Assembly: GCA_963169105.1 (NCBI GenBank)
Contig: OY720643.1
Coordinates: forward strand, 99,148,848-99,212,847
Origin: Ceriagrion tenellum
Lineage: Eukaryota > Arthropoda > Insecta > Odonata > Coenagrionidae
Direction of reading: 5' to 3'
DNA: 64,000 nucleotides
Shown here: positions 22,818-35,080 of the stretch, piece by piece
How the letters are laid out: every line of letters begins with the position of its first letter
How positions within the stretch are numbered: the stretch's first letter is position 1
Notes under the pieces: model-generated
The model's database searches: none
What the model was told of the DNA's origin: nothing
What the model saw: only the letters and a program-made list of their open reading frames with translations
Position numbers and translations under genes: made by a program

Positions 22818-22871
22818 GAGTTTCAGGAAATAGCAAAAAAGACAGATCCTTTTCGCTATTTCCTGAAACTC
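22818..22871 (+). repeat. Hairpin with 17-bp perfect stem plus inner 4 bp
   Basis: GAGTTTCAGGAAATAGC (22818-22834) pairs exactly with 22855-22871. After one mismatch four more A-T pairs form (22836-22839 with 22850-22853), leaving a 10-base loop. The size of about 54 nt and single internal mismatch resemble a short small-RNA precursor. A plain inverted duplication is equally possible. Confidence 0.75.
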
Positions 22872-24144
22872 GTAGGGACTCGTTTGCTAGCTGCATCTTC
22901 TGTAGCGGTATCTGTCATCTACTTTCGGCTTACTTTGACTTCGATTTGAAGTTTAAAAAATGTGGAACATAAAGCATTTATGTGTACACTTTTAAAGTTT
23001 AGTACATTGACTTTGAATCTCCATTAAACAGAGCTAATTATCCCGTGATTGAAGAAAAATACTCTCTCATTCTAGATTGTATATGATCAACCATAGCTAT
23101 GGAATATAACCGCAAACTCAAAGCAATATAATTAATCCTTATTTCATGATATTCGTTTAATCAATTAAGCTTCAGCATATATAATTTAAAAGTTAAGTAT
23201 TCATTACATTTTGCGGACAAGTTTTGTGATAGGCCTTGTAAAATTCATACTCGATCCCGTGGATTACCAGATACGGTGGAAAAGTGGCTGAAACGCAGCT
23301 GTTGAAAGTACAAGCAAGCTACAATTTTTACAGGTACAGAAATTATTGAAGATGCTACTTTGAGTACTACTTAAATAAATGAAGCGCGATTCAGCTATTG
23401 GCACTGAAAGCATTAGCAGCTACAGAAGCGCCCTACTCTTCATGGAGGCAATAAAATAATTATATGTCCTCTCGAGGCACCATGCATGCAATTCCAGCAG
23501 TTTTTGATTTTGCGGTGTAGAATGCACTGCTCCAAGGACTTACCAAATCTTCACTAATGCAAAAATATATCGCACGCAATTTGTGGCACTAACTATATTG
23601 CCACGTCCGGCGACCCGAGTCATCTAAGAGTTTCTTTTTATCAATAGATATCGCACTATTTCCCGAAAAATAACTCTTCAGGCCATGCATACTACGGTTT
23701 ATACACTACGGAACCAGTTGCTGAGAGAAATTCTCTCCAAAAATATATGGCGCACAGTTTGTGGTGCTACTGGTGCTACAACTAGCTATGGTGCCACTGT
23801 TGATGAGAGAGACTGCTATTGTATACAATCAGATAAAATTTGTCCTATCTTCAAAATGGAAACATAAATATGAAATTCAGACTTTTTACCTCTTGTACCT
23901 CAAGGATACGAATAATTCAACTTGGAACTATTGAATTGCGTGCGGTTCTATGAAGCCATTTTATCTCGGGGCATGAAGATCTATTTTAAACTCCATTTTT
24001 TTTCAGTAATTATTTAATAAGGTCAGGAGCTATTTAGCCAACTCGTGATCATGAATTCATGCATGTTATATTGCAATACTATTTAAGTAAACTAAAAATA
24101 AAACTATTTTAAATTATGTAAAAATAAAATTATTTAACTAAAAA
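22872..24144. other. No gene seen
   Basis: AT-rich with only short chance ORFs. Near the right end (24085-24165) AAAATAAAA.TATTTAA is repeated imperfectly several times. Confidence 0.5.
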
Positions 24145-24165
24145 TAAAACTATTTAAGTAAAAGC
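24145..24165 (+). repeat. 21-bp direct repeat, left copy
   Basis: ATAAAACTATTTAAGTAAAA plus G recurs exactly at 24951-24971. The 785 bp between hold a 127-codon plus-strand ORF (24480-24863) without recognisable family. The pair may be a long target duplication or chance in AT-rich DNA. Confidence 0.6.
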
Positions 24166-24378
24166 TGAACACTGCGAATTTCGAAATTCTCTTTCGTACA
24201 TGAATCAAGTTGTTCTATTACGTGTATCGTGTAAGATGGGCTTTACCCTTAACCTTTATGGTCACTACCAAAAATTTATCACTGATTGTGGGTACGGTTG
24301 AATCATCGACTCTGTCTAGATTTTCAAAGTGAAATGGAAGAAATTCGTAATTTCTACTGGACGCTTTTCTTATGGTAC

Positions 24379-24420
24379 GTTTCGGTGTTGGACACAATCG
24401 GTTAGGTCTTCCTCATCATG
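24379..24420 (-). ncRNA. Weak hammerhead-like motif
   Basis: The minus strand has ATGATGA (24419-24413, C to A at the first core base), a two-base GG/CC closing stem with an internal GUGU...ACAC hairpin, and CGAAACGUAC (GAAAC at 24383-24379). It is probably a decayed relative of the stronger motifs, or coincidence. Confidence 0.25.
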
Positions 24421-24950
24421 TTAAAATGAAGATATATAAAATAAATACCTGTCAGCTCAACATGTGACGGAGGTTTATTTTGAATGAACACAACTCTCAA
24501 TTTGAAAATAAATCACGTTTCATGTTTTCCAGTATGATGCTCCTCTTGTTCATTAAAAACTCAATTTTCCCTTTACTGTTGAATCATCGTAACGGGAGAG
24601 AAACTAAAAATAAGCATGCTTTTCGACCTTTTACCACGCCTACTCAATTTCTCTCTTTGAGCGACAAAAATATTCTCTCCATCAGTCTAAAACTACCTTT
24701 GATGATAGGAAAGATGGAAGCGGAGAAGTGCAAAAGGTCATGTGCCGAAGAAATCAAAAATAGCATTTTCCTACGCATAGTCGCAGATCCAACGGATAAA
24801 ACAAATCGCGTGTATCGTGTATATATACATTTTCAGCACCCAACGGTTGCACTATTGTTTTAATCTAGAATTCAAACTTTTTGCTCAGAAACTTATGAAA
24901 TTAAAGTGCAATTTTTTTTTGTTATCTGCTACAAGTTAACTCAAATCGTC

Positions 24951-24971
24951 ATAAAACTATTTAAGTAAAAG
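24951..24971 (+). repeat. 21-bp direct repeat, right copy
   Basis: Exact copy of 24145-24165. No inverted termini or tail were found between the copies. Confidence 0.6.
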
Positions 24972-25089
24972 TAGACATTTTCTACATTTTACTCCAAAAT
25001 GACAAAAAAATAACCAAAAGGTTTGTGTAAATGCTTCTATGGCGGACCAATCCAAACATTTTCAAAAATCCTCGGAAGTTTAGCTATTA

Positions 25090-25345
25090 AATAGATGGGG
25101 AAAATTGGGAGATAACGAACGACAGCTGTTACGGAGTTTTATCCATGTGGTAGTAACTCGGTTAGCTGGTTCGCTCTCTCGAGAGGGGTTCCTCATCTGA
25201 CGGATGGAGTAATGCGCTTGAATGGATGTTAGCGCCAAATCATGCGTCAGGGTTTCTCTTGGAAACTTTGATACCCAAAAGAATTCGAAATGCAACTCCC
25301 CAGTAATTTGGTCATCCCGCGCTCTATATCCCATTCACCTACAGG
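25090..25345 (-). mobile_element. Degraded SINE related to the 9.3-kb SINE
   Basis: The minus strand contains TTACTCCATCCGTCAGATGAGG-type sequence (about 25215-25190), matching the central block of the 9345-9572 element. It is preceded by a tRNA-like head (TGAATGGGATATAGAGCGCGGG, about 25335) whose B box is eroded. The body is also partly collapsed. Shared order and orientation support common family membership. Confidence 0.5.
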
Positions 25346-27779
25346 GATCATTTAACCATTGACAATACCAATTACAAATTCCAATGCCGTTATTGAATTT
25401 CGTTCCCTTCACACTACTATCGTTCGTACGATGGTCGTATGACGGTAGGCTAAATCCGTAATGTGAATGCACTTTCGAATCATGGGATTCAGTAGTTCAT
25501 AACACTGTCACTGTAAGTGGTAGCGCTGGTATCGCGAGCAGAAGCAGGAAATGATGAATAGGGATAATGAAGGCAACACAATCGTTTAGACGAAGAATAT
25601 GATGCCACTTTAATGAATATGCATAGAATATGTAATTTTATTGACAAAAAACATTTTGATAGCCTCAAAATGCCACAGAAATATGGTATTCTTTATTTAG
25701 TCCGCTTGCTCACTACTTGTTCACCGCTATACCCTGGTGAGGGTAACGCTGTGCACTGTTAAATATATGAATGTTGGCCCGTACGATGATTGTCTGCACG
25801 AGGCATTATTTAAGGTTTTTATCTGTTTATGTCTCTATTGAATAGCGCATTATTACATAATCGATTTATCTCAATGAATACCATTTCATAAGGTGGGAAT
25901 GACCACCTCTCCATGGATTCCCATGTACTGTGAGCTATTTGATAACTCTTGACCCGGAGTCTAGGGCGTAGCTTTGAAGGAGAGGTACATAAAGATAACG
26001 ATATATGATGGACGTAAGAGGAAAGGATAACAGATCCTATCCACATCCATTGTAATGCCCATTGTGATTGGCAGTCGAAACAGTTTGTTCGTAAATCTCG
26101 GCTACGCCAATGGGATTACTCAGGTTGGTTACTTATGGGTGAGCCAAGCCATCAGGTAACAGATTTACTAAAAATGAATGCTTTTCTTAAGATTTACTAA
26201 AAATGAATGCTTTTCTTACACATATCTCAGCTTTTGCAGCTAATATCTACAGATTTTGTTAAGCTTCAATGACGAAATAATTCCATTAGCTGGTTTTGTT
26301 TATGCGTAGAGTTTTGGTTGATTACTGGATGTTGCAAAGCGGTATTGCATGGACAAAGCCCTCGATTTATCTCAATATCTCCTCAGTTGTGGCGGGGAGT
26401 AGGCAGCTATACCATGGATAATGTTTTTAGTTTCCAGTAGCTACAGCCTTGATTATAAATCGCAAAGAGGAAGTATTCCTTCTCCTTGAAATTGATGGAT
26501 GCGGCAGATATTTTTGGCGCTATAAATTTCATTAGTGTTTCACTGCCTTTTCACTGTTGTTCATCGATTGTAAAACATATAAGTATTCAAAGAAAGTGCT
26601 TACATGATGCGAGTAGTCATGGATTTTACAAATATCATTATCAAACTTGTATTTATAAAGTGATTTTACTGTGCTTTTTCGACATAAAAATATGATGTTC
26701 TCAATGCTTTGTATCGAAGAGATGAGGACATTTGATTTTCTGTATAGCAGTAGGATAACTCTGTGAACATTTCTCAATAACTCCCGGTATTTCTGATAGG
26801 GAAACGAACGCCTCCTCAGGGGTATGTGGGTTTAAATTTCTAGCGCACCATGGCTTTTCGACACCCTCTCGGGAGCCAGGAGGGGCACGGAATAACTGGA
26901 ATGGAGAGGAAGATTGAGGAACGATGTGAAGGACGTGTTAAGGGGAAGTTTTCTCTTTCAAAGGCGGCATAGACGTTAAGGGCGATTTCTGTTTGAATTT
27001 CCTCTCACTTTAAAGGAATGTTTGCGCCTCATTTTCCGCGGAGGCTTGTAATTATATTTGTTCCCTTTGAGAGGCTCCACCCGGGTTCGCTTCAAAAGGG
27101 GAATATTTTCGTCCTTCTTTTATTTTCCCTCGAGGATTCCCAGCGAAATAAAACGAGGAGGTGGGGGTGAATGAAATGGTGCGGAAGGAGCAATTTTCGA
27201 CATAAGCACGTTTGACGAAATATTTTTCCTCTTATGATGGACGTTCATACCGCTTAGCTTTCACTCAAGTCGGGTCGCTGCGAGCTCCTTGTATGTGCGA
27301 TGACTAAAGATTTTTCACCTCCGATTTCGCAAAAATATTACTGATTCAGGCACGGGTGTGATTTATCTCATATTAATGAGACTCGAGCTATATTATTGAG
27401 AGACTGTATACTATTGATGAGACTCGAGCTATAATTGTGGGTTATTGCCTGCCTATTTTTAGATAATTTCAAGTAAGTTGAAAATATATTTGAACTATAT
27501 TTCCTTTATGCATGGTTATTTGCTTATGTGGTACAACTCATTCTACGTGAAGTAGTGGAAGTAATACTAGAAAGAAATTCTACGATTGTTCCTAAATTAT
27601 GGCATAAAATGACTTTAACTAATGGTAGTTATTAACATATATTCGTCTTATCACACAGTCAGTCTTACATAAAACCATTCAGAGCGACACAGAGAAAATT
27701 AAAAAGACGTCTCGTAAGGGACGCCTCGTAAGCCTCCTGTGAAACACAGCTTGCGCTCTTCCTTCATGACACCCTAAAA
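25346..27779. other. No gene seen; includes a 29-bp tandem pair and a GC-denser patch
   Basis: AT-rich. A GC-denser patch at 26850-27300 has CpG-containing, purine-biased sequence (for example CCCTCGAGGATTCCCAGCG) without an ORF. At 27374-27434 a block of about 20 bases, ATGAGACTCGAGCTATA, occurs twice about 41 bp apart. Confidence 0.45.
26161..26218 (+). repeat. Perfect tandem duplication, 29 bp x 2
   Basis: The unit AGATTTACTAAAAATGAATG + CTTTTCTTA occurs twice back to back (26161-26189, 26190-26218) without a mismatch. This indicates a very recent slippage event. Confidence 0.95.
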
Positions 27780-28945
27780 TCAGATGAATCGAAAAAGCAA
27801 GCAACGCTATATTCCATTATTTCAAGATGGCATTCAACAAGGTTTCTAAAACTCATTTATAAATTGCACTAATGCGGAGTTATCAAAAAAATGTGAATTG
27901 AATAAGTGAATTTCTCAGTGATCGAAATCAAAAAGTAGTTATTTATGGTTTTTAGCTCAGATATGGTCGAATTCACATCTTGTGTTCCTCAAGGAAGCGT
28001 GATCGGCCCTCTCTTGTTAATTATGTATATTAATGATCTAAGTTCATGAGTTCGCAGTAAATTAAGATTGTTTTCAGGCGATACAGTTTCTACCGTGAAA
28101 TAAACGAAGAAGCGGACTTTGAAGTTCTTTCATCTGACCTTAACAACGTTCATTCGTGGTGCCAGGAGTGGGGGTTAGAATTAAATATCAGCAAATGCAC
28201 CACAGTTCACTTTCTGCAAAATTCACCTTACAAATGCCATACCTATACTGTGGGTGGAGTGAACATTCAATCTTCAGCTACAGTAAAATATCTTGGAATT
28301 AGCTTAACTTCTGATATATCGTGAGGAACACACATGCAAAGCAAGTGCGGCACAGCGTTAAAGAAACTAGGATTTCTTAACCGTATAATAGGAAGGTCCT
28401 CAGATGAAAAAGTCAAAGAGAGATGCTACTTCGCTCTGGTTAGGTCACACCTCGAATACGCCGCGAGCATTAGGGACCCTGGTCATAAAGATTTTACCAA
28501 GAAAAATTAATAAAATACAAAGAAAAGCAGCACGCTTCGTCAAAAACTGCTCTCACTATGTCTCACAAATTTTAGAGGGATTTAGGTGGGAACCCCTAGA
28601 GTCTCGGAGGCTACAAGCTAGTATTAGGTTGCTTGAGAAATTGAGAACTGGTGTATTTTAGAGCGACACGGAGAATATGATCACGACACCAATCTACATC
28701 TCTAGGTCTGGCAGAAGCTATAATATAAGAGAGATGCACTGCTGAATAGATAGGTATTTGAGCTCGTTCTTCCCGCGCACAATAAAAACAGAGTTCTGAT
28801 AAATACACTCCCATAATACACGTTACTATTTCTCCTCCCAAAAACTTATCTCATACCCTTATACACGGCTGGTGTCCTAACGCCTTCTGCCACACGCCCA
28901 TGTGGCGGCTCGCATGTGGAGGCAGATATCTCAATAAACTAAAAG
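27780..28945 (+). mobile_element. CR1-type LINE, 3' portion
   Basis: Plus-strand order: AFNKVSKTHL (the DFSKAFDxVxH block), SEFLSDRNQKVVIYG, then SCVPQGSVIGPLL and YINDL (the GVPQGSxLGPLLF block). Next are a ruined catalytic block (FSGD instead of YADD), LSSDLNNVHSWCQEWGLELN, KYLGISLTSDIS, FALVRSHLEYA, INKIQRKAARFV, and WEPLESRRL. This order is typical of CR1/Jockey-type RT followed by its C-terminal region. The 3' side (about 28670-28945) has SSFFPRTI-like codons and a 3' UTR with CGGCTGGTGTCCTAACGCC and GTGGCGGCTCGCATG. Multiple stops and frame shifts mark it as dead. The 5' part is missing. Confidence 0.88.
27815..28660 (+). pseudogene. CR1-type reverse transcriptase and C-terminal region, decayed
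   Basis: Three frames are needed to read it. Stops occur at about 27860, 28047 (after INDLS) and 28322 (after LTSDIS). The catalytic Asp pair is lost (SGD). The longest intact piece is 28404-28661, which covers the KINKIQRKAARFVKNC block that follows RT in this clade. Confidence 0.85.
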
Positions 28946-31839
28946 AAAAGGCGAGAGAGACGAGATAATCATGCTGAAATTCATCCGTAGAATTATATTG
29001 CAATTATAATGCTAAAATATTTTGGAAGAACCTCGACATGCAGAATGCTGTCATTCACAAGCGAGATTATACGTACTTTAAGAATTTTTTTGAGAGAATA
29101 TATACAAGAACACCGAAATATTATATATTTCCTTATCACCAAAATCAATACAAAAACATCTCTTAATTTCTAGCTCATTTTAAGTTGCAATTGAGAATTG
29201 ATGTTGAACAGGGCAAAAGAACAAGTTGCCTAACAATCTCTTGCATATGAAAAATGCATTATCGGGTGATAATGCAACCCATTGACGGAATGAATAGTAT
29301 AGTCCTTAAAATGCTTTTAAGCCTATTGACGCTCAGGGTTCCGGAGTAATAGCTACTTCAGGGGAATTTAAAACTTAGTTAGATAAATATAAAACATCTT
29401 ATATCGATTTATGTTTGTGTTATCAACATTTTATCATGAGAATCTAAAATAAATTGTTGATACATGTACATAATCGAAGAAACAGCTGGTTAAACAATAT
29501 TTAACCAAAACTAATTTTTATAACCTTAAAAATTATATTAAACATCTGAAGGTGAATATGGAATATGCTATGGAAGTACAAGAGTGAAAAACATGCTAAA
29601 AATATGAATTGAAATGATGGAGCGGAAATGAAAGAATAAAAAAAATGAAGCTCAAACATTATGTGGGAATGCAGAGAGCCATATGTGCTTTCCAAACTAG
29701 ACGTAAAATCAGAAGGGCCTCGTACTTATTTTATGTTATTGCGAGGGAAAAGTGAAGGATGTGCATCTTATTGCTCAGACTTACGGCAATTTCCTTCTGT
29801 CATAAAAGAGACCGTTCTCCCTAAGAGGATTGAAGGCTAGTATCTTTACCTATGCTTGCATTCAGTCATATAAACGTTGTCCTCAATTTCATCATTCATT
29901 TTATCTCTTACATATTCTGCATTTTTCTTTCGTTTCCCCAAGCATGGTGCAACTCTAGCTTAGAGATTACATTTCAGGAAGAACATCTCCATTTTTAAAG
30001 CCCCAATTTCGTTCTCGTAAATCAACCTAATCTGACACGATGCGTTTATTTGAGCATTGCAAAACGGACGATTTTTTCTTATTATTTTATTCACTAACTC
30101 TGCACTAATATTTACCGGTATGTGGGAGGAAAAAGGCATCTTAATTCATAATGCAAGGTATTTTTAAATCAATCATTAATAAATCTAAAGTTACTCGAGG
30201 ATGAAAAAAACCATTACAGGCCGGATAACATACAAGGTTCGAACTTGAACTGAGATGAACTTGCCTGGTGTCGAATCACCCCGATCCTCACTCCCTTGAG
30301 TTGTTATGCACGGTATTGCAGATGAAATTTTATCGATAATCTTTTTTCCAGCTTCTCCTAAGACTTTTGTTATAATTCTTCCCATCCCTTGCATCATTGT
30401 CCGTCATTTTTTAGAAGGACAACAATTCTACTAATTTTTTTCTCAGCTGCCATTTTTAACCCTATTTATCTCGCAAAAATCCTTTGCTCGATGACTTTAC
30501 TACTGAGTTGCATTCAAAATGTAGTTTATAGTCTTTCTTATTCTACTGTAATTTCTTCATTTCGCCCGCCCAACATCTATCTCCACTCTCACTGCAATAA
30601 TTTTAGTTAATAATTCCCGGTCTAACTCTATGGAATCGTTTAATTATTAGCATAAAAGTTATATACTTTGGTTTAATACGAAATATATTTATTATATACG
30701 ACCCATATTCCTCCAGCAACCCTTGCTGGCTCCATCAACTGCATAAAAATGAAGTTCAAATCTCTTCGCCTGAAGACTTTGCGACACAATGTGAATGGGG
30801 TAAAATAAGGTAAAAATTTGTTAAAATTCACCAAAAACTAAGAATTATTTATGTAATTGAAACTCTAGCTTTCTCATCTGAAGTGGTATCGCATATCCAC
30901 TTGTAAACCGGTAGCTCAGTTTTAAACAAACAATCTAAAGCTAAGCATGAATTTCAAAAATACAGAACTTCGCTAAAGATATAGCGAGGGTAAATAATAT
31001 AGAGATAAAGCAATGCTTGAACAAAATCTAGTGAAACTATTCTTTTAAAATATTGCCGAACTTCTGTTTCGTTGTTCGTTTTTATTCCTTTCAACTGTTT
31101 CTCTTCGTTACTATTATTCTCACACCGAATTTGGATGAGTTATCTGTAACTTTACTATAACCAATTAATATATTTTGCCTACGATTACTTTTGCGCTTTC
31201 GTCTGTAATAACTATCAATTGGTTCAACGATAATAATGACTTTTGCACTTGTTTTCTTGTTTAATACCATTGAAGTGTCGAAAAGAACTTCAGACCTTTT
31301 CATACCTCTTCATACAGCCATGGTTTCTACGTTCTTCCACCCAATTAGCTTCGAACTGAACGCTTTTGTGAAGAAATTTCCCAGAGTGCACCAGACCTCG
31401 AAGCCTAGGGATGGTTGGCACCATCAGTTTTACAAGTTTCCCCGTCGAACTTGTTCTCCAACGGGATTTCGAGACTTTGAGAGACAGTTTTCCCGAGTGC
31501 AGGGGAGCTACCGACGCTAAGCGCGGCCTCTTGCCGGGGTGAAGGACCGCTGATTAAGTCTCGCCCGAGGTTTGAGGAGGGACTGCCCACATGATTTCCT
31601 TTTCCGCGAAGTTGAAAACGAAGATGAGGGTAAAACGGCTCGTCGGCGAAAGAAAATTCTTGTGTCGGGTGGTTGCGTCCCCATTAGTCTCGTCAAAGAA
31701 CTGAGAGTCTCGGAGACTCAGTGGGAAGGTAATGAAGGATAAATTTTATAGCAAGAGTAGAAGGGTTCTTTCCCGTTTTCCCGTGGCACGGTTATCTCCG
31801 CCCAAATGAGAGCGGTGGAAAGGAGTTATTGAATACGTA
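28946..31839. other. No gene seen; GC-denser patch at 31330-31760
   Basis: AT-rich to 31300. Then follows a GC- and CpG-denser patch (GAGCTACCGACGCTAAGCGC, TTCCGCGAAG, CTCGTCGGCG) with overlapping chance ORFs on both strands. No family, tRNA or repeat end is recognised. It could be a regulatory or ancient repeat remnant. Confidence 0.45.
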
Positions 31840-31844
31840 TAATG

Positions 31845-31912
31845 GTGGTATAAGTTTGATGCAATGGCTTACCTTTTATCGCAAGAGTTCGGGTTCCAGT
31901 CCTGCTAGTGAT
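31845..31912 (+). pseudogene. tRNA-like (SINE head) remnant
   Basis: TGATGCAATGG (31857-31867) differs from the Pol III A box at one position. GGTTCCAGTCC (31892-31902) differs from the B box at one position. Spacing is a little short for a tRNA, and no cloverleaf can be drawn, so a decayed SINE head or tRNA pseudogene is more likely than a gene. Confidence 0.35.
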
Positions 31913-32034
31913 TAAAATAGCTCAGAGGCATTACGATCCTAGAGATTGCCATACTGATATGTTACCGACGAATGATGAAAATTGAAGCTAACGGATGATG
32001 TACGAAGAACCTCACAATAATTTGGAGATAAACA

Positions 32035-32171
32035 AGTACCATGAAAACTTGAAGCAAAGAAAGGAGAGACTAACATTTTTGACGCATTTTATGACACTTA
32101 TCACTATTGGATACTGTAATGGAAGAAAATGATTGGGAAGACTGAAAGAGGGAGACCGAGACTAAGAATAT
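32035..32171 (+). pseudogene. LINE C-terminal remnant
   Basis: One frame reads LKQRKERLTFLTHFM and, after a frame change, GKTERGRPRLRIY. This matches the RRRLxFxGHxxR ... GKRxRGRPRxxY tail of several LINE ORF2 proteins. It is short and frameshifted, and appears to be cut off at 32171 by the following element. Confidence 0.45.
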
Positions 32172-32250
32172 ACGGTGGAACCTCGCTTAGCGAGCATAAT
32201 TCGTTCCAGAACCTTACTCGTAAAGCGAAACACTCGTTAAGCGAAACAGT
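32172..32250 (+). mobile_element. Possible pogo/Tc1-type DNA transposon terminus
   Basis: Immediately after a TA dinucleotide the sequence CGGTGGAACCTCGCTTAGCG begins, followed by TTCGTTCCAGAACC and CTCGTTAAGCGAAAC. This resembles the CAGTxGAACCTCG-type ends of pogo/Tigger-like elements, which insert at TA. The opposite inverted terminus was not found within the next kilobase, so this is either a solo end or a deleted copy. Confidence 0.35.
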
Positions 32251-35080
32251 TTTAAACTGAGACCGAGTGAATTTTCTTTTTATTGAAACAAGGCGGCACT
32301 GTCCATGCAGAGTTGTGTATACTAGCAGCTAAATAACACGTAATCAACAAATATGCCTAATTACCTAGGAATAAATATTTAAAACATTCATGTGCTTCCA
32401 TCCAATGGTATGCAATCGGCAAATGTAATTATTTTTCTAATATTGATTGAATTTTTTAAGAACACGAAAGTAATTAATTGCTTTTCATGTTCAAGGAAGA
32501 GAATTTTTCCATTAGATCATTGTATTGTAATGAACAGATTTAAATGAGAATAATTTTTATTGAGTAAACAGTGAAAGAATTCCTATACTTCCATTTTGTA
32601 TGATTTTTTAGTTACAAAAGTGTATTTTAATGTTATTAAATTGAAATATCACCCCCAAATAATTGATTGACTTCCCGAAAGGGAGATAAGAAATGATGGG
32701 ATATGTTTCAAATCTATGAAAAAATAAAGAGGAGAAGTACCAGGTGCAAGGAGAAGTTTAACCACCGAAGGAATACTCCTATGGGTACGCGTGCTCCCGG
32801 CTAGGAACTGCTCTTCGGCATGATAATTCTACTTGTTTTTGTCAGCAAATATTTTCTGAGATTCTGTTATATTGGATAGAATTTATTTTTAAAAAAACAT
32901 TTAACTCTCTGGGTAACAGAAAATAAAGCTATATGTTGCTGAGTTCAATAATATTCAAGTTGGAAGAGAATGAGCAGCTCCGTTGAACCGGCTAAATTTG
33001 ATAAAAAGGCGGAAAGGCCGGATACCTTAAAGTAATTAGTTTTCGTGTTTTTCGTTTGTGATGGTAATCACTGCTTTCGTGATTTATAAAATCCTCCTTG
33101 CGCTTTCTTGCAAATCAAGAGAGAGTTTGATTAAGCGTGTAGACATGGAAAACAAACGTCATCAGAGCAAAACATACTAAGAGGGCGACCTTCGACAGAA
33201 GAACGAAAGGAAGATGAAAGGCAGTTAACGAAGAAGTCTTATATTTGACATATATTTCCATTAAAGGTTTAGATCATACCCCTGTACGAGAAGGATCAAC
33301 TTACAGAATAACTCTCCGATGTCTATAAAGCACTCATAAAACATTTCTATAAGAGTTTATAAATTTGAGTTGGTCAATAGCATTTTTATTCAAAAACTAA
33401 TTCAAGATAACTAAATCGAAACCGTATGAAATGTATCTCAAATGAGAATAAAAGCGGAGACTTATTCAAAAACCAAGATGGGGGATCATCAAAAAAGAAA
33501 AAAAATATAAAATAGCGGTGTAGGTATTGGTCTGAAATATGATATATAATGAAGCCGTTCATCCAAAAGTAATCTGAAATTCGATTTTAACTCTGGATAA
33601 AATTAGGTACTCCACAAATCGTGGATAAAATTTAATAAATATCTTCCATTTTAATGGTAAAAAAACAAGTTTTTTTAAAATTCTGTAAGCGCAATTGATG
33701 AAATTTTATATGATAATTTTGTACGTTTGTTCAAAAATTTCATTCTGTCACTAATTACTTAATAACAATAAGCAATCCTAAGAAGCAACAAGGTTCCTTG
33801 GAAATTATCGGGTAATACTATTTATTAGATTTGATTTATTTTCAAATATGATACATTTGTTTAGTCAGCCATTAATCAGGTCATCTTGGAGGTATATTAA
33901 GGTGGTGTACAACATTTCCACCGAACTAATTAAAGACATGACAGATAACGCGATCTCCATTCTTTGTAGGTAATCATCAGGCTAGGAATGTACTAAAAAT
34001 TCTTCTTCGCTTGTCGAGGAGTTTTAAAATAAGTTACTGGTATAAAACTTAGAGCACCTAATTTGGTTACTTATGATCTATCAAATACGTCTCTGAATAC
34101 AAATTAAAATCTTAATTTTACGTGATCCCCGACAGTGACAGTACATTTGAAAGGAGCAAAGCAATAGAAACATGTGGAATGCGGTGTAAATTTTATTTTA
34201 TCCCAACGGAATGTTTTCATCTGACGGTCGATCACAGTTATTTTTTGGAGGTCTTAGAAAAAGTAATAAGTCACTTCTGTCAATCATGCAGTCAAAGAAG
34301 CAAATTTTCCTCTTTCGGTATCATTTTATTCGGCGAACTCTGTTCTCTTATTTCCCTCAGTATGAAGTGTAGCCATGCATTACCAGGCATCTGTCAGTAT
34401 TTCTCCAGTATCATCAAATGGGTTAACTACTTATTCTCCCTCTCTTTCCTAACATCTCACAATTCTTTGCTTGTCTGCCGCATCTTAATCTAACTCCCTC
34501 TAAATGGGTGATATCAAAACAACATTGGTTTTGTATTTCGTCCAGTATTCTCATAAACGTACACAGAAAACTTATCTTGAGCAAAGAAAATCGTTTTCAT
34601 TAGTCAATGAGTAAGCTTACGCCAGCAAAAAGCAAGCAAGCAGTTGCCAAAGGATCAGCTCTTCTTTTTGGAGAGCCAAATCTATTATAATTTCATTTAA
34701 TGGAAACCACCAGTTATACTGTTTATTTTAAAGTCGACTAGTAATATCACTTTAATTTCGAAGTTCAAAGAGAAAAAAAATCATGACTTAAAGTGTTTAT
34801 GGCTCATAACGAACGAGTCCCACGCCTCAAAGGAATACTTGAAAAACATTCCTTTTTACCAAAGTTGAAAGGCAGAGGGCTGGAAAATAAAAAGGTAACT
34901 TGCAGTGAAATGCCATAATAGCGACAAATTCGGCATCGTAGGCAGTCTTAAAAGGGAAACTTAAAATAAGGGAAGAGGCACAATCTTTAGACATATTAAA
35001 AAAAGGACTACTGGCTTATCACTCAAAGATAGATATTTCAAATGTCGATCTAGTCAACCCTTGAACGCAATTAGGGACTC
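32251..35080. other. No gene seen; a very weak hammerhead-like run at 33913-33980
   Basis: AT-rich, with one 123-codon chance ORF (34122-34493, +). On the minus strand an exact CTGATGA (33980-33974) is followed about 55 bases later by GGTGGAAATG. The geometry is poor and I do not call it a ribozyme. Confidence 0.45.

Noticed and set aside
31701..31721. CTGAGAGTCTCGGAGACTCAG as an operator-like palindrome
   Set aside because: Short and bulged, with no gene context; such strings occur by chance.
33913..33980. CTGATGA followed by GGTGGAAATG on the minus strand
   Set aside because: The loop between core and GAAA is over 50 bases, the last base is not C, and stems I and III do not form. Likely coincidence or too decayed to call.
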